Positions 61,001 to 64,000 of a stretch of DNA of 64,000 bases are shown piece by piece (position 1 is the stretch's first letter; the number at the start of each line of letters is the position of its first letter). Origin of the DNA: Flavobacterium sp. NRK1 (GTDB lineage: Bacteria; Bacteroidota; Bacteroidia; Flavobacteriales; Flavobacteriaceae); assembly GCF_024054175.1 (NCBI RefSeq), contig NZ_JAMXLA010000001.1, positions 3,098,652 through 3,162,651 on the forward strand, in the 5' to 3' direction. The notes beneath the pieces are model-generated. The model was not told where the DNA came from and did no database searches. It saw only the letters and a program-made list of their open reading frames with translations. A program made the translations under genes and the position numbers.

Positions 61001-61195
61001 TACAACTTCTTTAGTGTATTAGCTTTTGCTTCTATACTTATGACTTATTTTGGAGTTAATTTCTATCTTACAGGTTTACACTCTTACGCAAGCGGAGAAG
61101 TAAGAACGCCGATGTATTTCTTCTGGATGGCTTTAGGTGTATTTATCCTGGGCTTTATTTCCTATATACAATACAGAAAATATTTTAAAAAGTAA
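58067..61195 (+). CDS. Fused cytochrome c biogenesis protein CcsB-CcsA (ResB-ResC)
   Basis: A System II cytochrome c synthetase that exports heme and attaches it to apocytochrome c in the periplasm. Residues 1-470 are ResB-like: FFSSTRLMAVLFLVFALSMGVGTFIED, helices near 15-35 and 75-95, a large periplasmic domain and a helix near 440-465. A middle periplasmic part (about 490-740) precedes six or so CcsA helices. The heme-handling WWD domain appears as WGWDPKETW at 945-953, with conserved His in HAPWSNAYES, MIHVAVI and GLHSYA. Fusion of the two proteins is common in Bacteroidota. 1042 residues is full length. Confidence 0.94.
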   Translation: MDKIISFFSSTRLMAVLFLVFALSMGVGTFIEDAYNTDTARLFIYNARWFEAIMLLFVINFFGNIKRYSLHKKEKWATLLLHLSFIFIIAGAFVTRYISFEGMMPIREGATESRFYSDKTYLTVFVDGEHEGEMRRRTFEKNLLLSPVANNYFSMSKEFSGIPIEIEYKDFKLGAKETVVEDPKGIYYLKLVEAGDGGRHEHYLKEGQVENIHNLLFAFNAPTEGAINITLKDGNYTIKTPFEGDFMRMADQMKGSVNKDSVQPLMFRSLYNVGGSRFVLPEAAIKGKVNYVSNNNYKTKEDAALTVVVKSEDQEKEVTLLGGKAKMGVPQSFKMGSLEYTLIYGSRQYDLPFSIKVNDFIAKKYPGTESSYESFESKVTVEDKEKNNTFDARIFMNNVLDYRGYRFFQASFDADEMGTVLSVNHDFWGTWITYIGYFLLYIGLMAILFDKNTRFNDLKRKLDKVKAKKAKLSIIALFFFVFNGYSQNHTHEVPTQEQMDSIIQKYKVSEEHAAKFGRLIIQDAGGRMKPINTFSSELLRKVSKSDTYKGLNSDQAFLSMIMMDQMWYSMPVIELKRNNDSLRIVAGLEKEAKFAALSDFFDAQGNYKLSKILEKAYREKEATKFQKDYMEIDKRINLLYSALTGQILKVYPIPNDKNNKWVSYLEIPEVKNAELDSIKNILPFYLQAVGKATETGDYKLANSLLEGLTKYQHKFGGSIMPNDDKVNAEILYNKYDIFKKLFSWYCYAGVLMFVFVIINIFNSRKWVSYAVKAFHGIIILLFVLHTAGLIARWYISGHAPWSNAYESVIYVGWATMFFGLAFGRKSSLTVASTAFVASMILMVAHMNWTDPQIGNLVPVLNSYWLMIHVAVIVASYGPFTLGMILGLVSLILMIFTNKKNKAIVDLNIKELTYINEMSLTVGLVMLTIGNFLGGQWANESWGRYWGWDPKETWALVSIMVYAFVIHMRFVPALRGKWIYNFFSVLAFASILMTYFGVNFYLTGLHSYASGEVRTPMYFFWMALGVFILGFISYIQYRKYFKK

Positions 61196-61204
61196 TTATA
61201 GATG

Positions 61205-61225
61205 AAGCCACGTTAACCGTGGCTT
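61205..61225 (+). terminator. Terminator after the ccsBA gene
   Basis: An 8-bp stem (aagccacg with cgtggctt) around a 5-base loop, followed by ttcttttt. Confidence 0.8.
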
Positions 61226-61290
61226 TTCTTTTTCCAGTTTATTAGATTTTGCTTAACTTATTTTAATTAATTTTACAGTAAAATATCATT

Positions 61291-61881
61291 ATGAAAAAAT
61301 TCGCAATAGCAGCTATGGGGCTTACCTTACTGTTCAGCTGCCAAAACCAGGCACAAACTAAAAAAAATAAAACAACAACAGAAACCACTAAGACTATGTC
61401 GGCATCAAATATATACCAGTTTAAAGTAACTGATCTTTATGGAAAAGAATTTGATTTTGCTTCTCTTAAAGGAAAAAAAGTAATTATTGTAAATACGGCA
61501 TCTAAATGCGGACTTACACCACAATATAAAGACCTTGAGGTTATTTATAAAGAATATAAAGACAAAGGACTTGTAATTGTTGGGTTTCCTGCCAATAACT
61601 TTGCGTCACAGGAGCCAGGTACAAGTAAAGAAATTGCTGAGTTTTGCGAATTAAACTATGGCGTTACTTTTCCAATGATGGATAAAATATCGGTTAAAGG
61701 AAACGATATGGCACCTATCTATCAGTTTCTTACCCAAAAAAGCAAAAATGGACTACAGGATAGTGAAGTAGAATGGAATTTTCAAAAATACCTTATAAAT
61801 GAAAATGGTCAGTTGGAAAAAGTAATAAGCCCAAGGACTTTACCAACAGATCCTGAAATTGTAAACTGGATCAAGGCCTAA
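61291..61881 (+). CDS. Glutathione peroxidase family lipoprotein
   Basis: A thioredoxin-fold peroxidase with a lipoprotein signal (LTLLFSC, lipid attachment at Cys17) and a Lys/Thr-rich linker to about 37. The peroxidatic Cys73 is in NTASKCGLTPQY, with the Gln in GFPANNFASQEPG and the Trp in EVEWNFQKYL completing the active site. Like other bacterial members it has Cys in place of selenocysteine and probably uses thioredoxin. The resolving Cys may be the one in EFCELNYG. Membrane anchoring puts it in the periplasm. Confidence 0.92.
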   Translation: MKKFAIAAMGLTLLFSCQNQAQTKKNKTTTETTKTMSASNIYQFKVTDLYGKEFDFASLKGKKVIIVNTASKCGLTPQYKDLEVIYKEYKDKGLVIVGFPANNFASQEPGTSKEIAEFCELNYGVTFPMMDKISVKGNDMAPIYQFLTQKSKNGLQDSEVEWNFQKYLINENGQLEKVISPRTLPTDPEIVNWIKA

Positions 61882-61888
61882 TACTCAG

Positions 61889-61926
61889 AATTTGGGATAT
61901 GTTTCTAGAACAACTAATCCCAAATT
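61889..61926 (+). promoter_or_regulatory. Inverted repeat between the peroxidase and menD
   Basis: Perfect 10-bp arms aatttgggat and atcccaaatt with an 18-base loop, ending 16 bases before the menD ATG. No T run follows, so it is not a standard terminator; it could be a leader structure or operator. Confidence 0.35.
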
Positions 61927-61942
61927 AGTTAAACTACAAAAA

Positions 61943-63598
61943 ATGATCTATCCTAAAATACCTTTAGCCCAAAGCATTATAGAAATATGCCTGGCTAAAG
62001 GATTGACTGATATTGTAATATCTCCGGGGTCGCGTAATGCTCCTCTTACAGTTGGTTTTGCTAATAATACCAACTTTACATGCTATAGCATTGCAGACGA
62101 ACGCTGTGCTGCTTTTTTTGCAGCAGGTATGGCACAACAGCTTAAAAAACCTGTAGCGGTTGTATGCACATCCGGATCTGCATTATTAAATTATTATCCG
62201 GCTATTGCAGAAGCTTTTTACAGTCAGATACCTGTAGTTGTTATTTCTGCCGACAGGCCCCATGATAAAATTGACATTGGTGATGGGCAGACTATACGCC
62301 AGGAAAATGTGTATGCAAATCACATACTATTTAGCGCCAATCTTTTGGAAGACGCTTCTACAGAAAATGACAGGCTGATTAATGAAGCTATAAATACAGC
62401 TGTATTACTAAAAGGCCCTGTACATATTAATGCTCCATTTGAAGAACCACTTTATGAAACTGTTACAGAACTTTCTGTTCAGTCAGAGGTGTTTAATACC
62501 ATTATTGATGACATCTTGCCGGAAGATTTGACTCTTTATGCTAATAAATGGAATGAAGCTAAAAAGAAACTGATTTTAGTTGGCGTAAACGATCCTGATA
62601 TTATAGACCCGAGTATAATTGAGCAATTGGCCAATGATCCTTCGGTTGTAGTTATGACTGAAACGACTTCCAATCTGCATCATGATAGTTTTTTAAATAA
62701 CATCGACACTATAATTACACCCTTTACTCACGAAGATTTTATAGCATACAAACCGGACATATTAATCACATTCGGGGGTATGGTAGTTTCTAAAAGAGTA
62801 AAAGCCTGGTTAAGAAAATACAAACCTGAAGAGCACTGGCATATAGATACCTTAAGAGCTTATGATACTTTTGGTGCTCTTACCAAACATTTTGAGATTG
62901 ATGCCAATACTTTTTTTAAAGATCTACTTCCGCAAACAATTGCGATAGAAAGTACTTATCGTGAGATGGCGCAAAAACTTAAAGCTTACAGAAAAGTAAA
63001 GCATGACGAGTATTTGTCTAAGATTCCATTTTCCGATTTTAAAGTTTTTGAGCTTTTAATTCTTGCACTTCCTGAAAATTTACAAGTGCAGATAAGTAAC
63101 AGCTCTGCAATACGTTACATGCAGTTATTTGATGTAAAAGAATCAGTTGAAGTGTTTTGTAATCGCGGTACAAGTGGTATAGATGGCAGTACTTCTACAG
63201 CGGTAGGAGCAGCAGTAGCAAGTGGTAAAGAAACCATAGTTGTTACTGGTGATATTAGTTTCTTATACGACAGTAATGCACTTTGGAACAATTATATTCC
63301 TAAAGATTTTAAAATTGTTATAATTAATAATGGCGGGGGAGGGATATTCAGAATATTACCGGGACATAAAGAAACGCCAGTTTTTAATACCTATTTTGAA
63401 ACAGAACACCATTTAACTGCTGAACATCTGGCCAAAATGTATGGATTTGTTTATCAGAAAGCTACTAATGAAGAAGAACTAAAAATAGAATTAGAAACAT
63501 TTATGCAAAAAGGAGCTCAGCCTAAAATATTAGAGGTGTTTACTCCAATGCATGAAAATGATAAGGTATTATTACAATATTTTAAAGAGCTACTATAG
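61943..63598 (+). CDS. menD: 2-succinyl-5-enolpyruvyl-6-hydroxy-3-cyclohexene-1-carboxylate synthase
   Basis: MenD uses thiamine diphosphate to join 2-oxoglutarate and isochorismate in menaquinone synthesis. Visible family marks: VISPGSRNAPLTVGF, IADERCAAFFAAGMAQQ with the ThDP-activating Glu, CTSGSALLNYYPAIAEA, SADRPHDKIDIGDGQTI, and the ThDP/Mg motif GDISFLYDSNALWNN. The chosen ATG at 61943 (MIYPKIPLAQSII) gives 551 residues; an in-frame TTG at 61892 lies in an inverted repeat and is rejected. Its 3' end overlaps the convergent gene by 17 bases. Confidence 0.96.
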   Translation: MIYPKIPLAQSIIEICLAKGLTDIVISPGSRNAPLTVGFANNTNFTCYSIADERCAAFFAAGMAQQLKKPVAVVCTSGSALLNYYPAIAEAFYSQIPVVVISADRPHDKIDIGDGQTIRQENVYANHILFSANLLEDASTENDRLINEAINTAVLLKGPVHINAPFEEPLYETVTELSVQSEVFNTIIDDILPEDLTLYANKWNEAKKKLILVGVNDPDIIDPSIIEQLANDPSVVVMTETTSNLHHDSFLNNIDTIITPFTHEDFIAYKPDILITFGGMVVSKRVKAWLRKYKPEEHWHIDTLRAYDTFGALTKHFEIDANTFFKDLLPQTIAIESTYREMAQKLKAYRKVKHDEYLSKIPFSDFKVFELLILALPENLQVQISNSSAIRYMQLFDVKESVEVFCNRGTSGIDGSTSTAVGAAVASGKETIVVTGDISFLYDSNALWNNYIPKDFKIVIINNGGGGIFRILPGHKETPVFNTYFETEHHLTAEHLAKMYGFVYQKATNEEELKIELETFMQKGAQPKILEVFTPMHENDKVLLQYFKELL

Positions 63599-64000
63599 AT
63601 GGGTTTTCATCCATCCATAGTGCTCTTATTGCATAAAAATAATCGCTTTCAAAAGAAATACTCCTTATTTCGTCTATTTCAAATTCAAAGTCATAATTTT
63701 CTTCAACGAAACCTTTTGTGTCTATAAAATCTATTATAAGAATGTTTCCAATAATTCTATTTATTATTCCATAGGATAAATGTTTTTCTTCATAATCTTG
63801 GAACTCAAAAAGGCCAAATTTATCTTGTACCCATTTCAAACAATTAACTGTATCAGTGAATTTGAAGTCTGCAGGTTTTTCAATAATTGTCTTTCTTAAT
63901 TTTAGTACTCGTTCAGTAAATCTTTCTTTAGAAGAGTTTATTCTCCTTTTAATAAATTTCTTATTGTAAATTTTATAGCCATCCAATATATAATCACATG
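63582..64000 (-). CDS. Unknown protein, 5' end outside the window
   Basis: The frame is open to the window edge, so the start is probably beyond it; an in-frame TTG at 63986 is only a fallback. The visible part, about 139 codons, is rich in Lys, Ile and acidic residues. Notable stretches are KLRKTIIEKPADFKFT, CLKWVQDKFGLFEF and FEIDEIRSISFESDYFYAIRAL. No signal peptide or membrane segment is visible. I do not recognise the family. It converges with menD and overlaps its last 17 bases. Confidence 0.6.
   Translation of the reverse strand, partial: CDYILDGYKIYNKKFIKRRINSSKERFTERVLKLRKTIIEKPADFKFTDTVNCLKWVQDKFGLFEFQDYEEKHLSYGIINRIIGNILIIDFIDTKGFVEENYDFEFEIDEIRSISFESDYFYAIRALWMDENPSIVAL

Noticed and set aside
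1..64000. CRISPR arrays, tRNA or rRNA genes, insertion sequences, integrases, toxin-antitoxin pairs and attachment sites
   Set aside because: I looked for repeated spacers, cloverleaf genes, transposase motifs and flanking repeats and saw none.

Overview
The window is chromosomal DNA from a member of the Flavobacteriaceae, most likely Flavobacterium or a close relative. The DNA is AT-rich. Many genes are preceded by the Bacteroidota-type -7 element TAnnTTTG rather than by a strong Shine-Dalgarno site. It carries an LpxC-FabZ fusion ending in lpxA, a flavobacterial ECF sigma locus, gliding-phylum families (DUF5723, DUF2911, DUF983, S9 and M1 peptidases), menaquinone synthesis (MenD) and a fused CcsB-CcsA cytochrome c biogenesis protein. 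There are no rRNA or tRNA genes, CRISPR arrays, insertion sequences, prophages or obvious islands. Apart from one 489-bp stretch (8800-9288) the coding density is high.

Layout. 1-4145 (+): lipid A and translation genes (lpxC-fabZ end, lpxA, efp, a second-type LpxD, an NTF2-like protein, sucD). 4151-8161 (-): a DNA-repair operon running DUF892 ferritin-like protein, Ku, LigD, with a divergent deoxyinosine/uracil glycosylase at 8311. 8800-9288: a gene-poor stretch with a strong bidirectional hairpin, a possible 32-residue basic ORF and a folded leader before a small membrane protein. 9544-13195 (-): methyltransferase, ZIP transporter, murQ, DUF6095, lipoprotein, terC; divergent from a THUMP RNA methyltransferase. 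14698-19548: DUF2971, a DPP-IV-like peptidase, and a Cys/Met-metabolism PLP enzyme with a divergent Lrp/AsnC regulator. 19587-27486 (+): carboxylesterase, lpdA, pabB, tilS, dsbD. 27519-37712: CoA-disulfide reductase with an attenuator-like leader, yifB/comM, metallopeptidase, DUF5723, RluA, panB, serine dehydratase, thioesterase. 37772-43889: regulators (Crp/Fnr, AraC, ECF sigma with two partner proteins) and RNA methylation. 44049-48521: cytosolic copper-storage protein, a tandem pair of HAD phosphatases, photolyase, SRPBCC, DUF2911. 48593-55808 (-): a long operon DUF2520, KdsC-like, UbiA-like prenyltransferase, Maf, PIG-L deacetylase, an unannotated 33-residue membrane peptide, and a Na+/solute symporter. 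55953-64000: M1 peptidase, CcsBA, glutathione peroxidase, MenD, and a partial unknown gene.

Most genes are ordinary housekeeping. I see no clear new multi-gene system. The best leads are small or subtle: a terminator-like hairpin placed directly before the start codon of CoA-disulfide reductase; a UbiA-type prenyltransferase that appears to have lost its first metal-binding motif; a 33-residue membrane peptide translationally coupled to a symporter that itself carries a charged insertion of about 90 residues; a histone-like tail on a ferritin-like protein encoded with Ku and LigD; and the folded leader and tiny ORF in 8800-9288. All calls rest on reading the sequence and recalled family knowledge; no database search was run.
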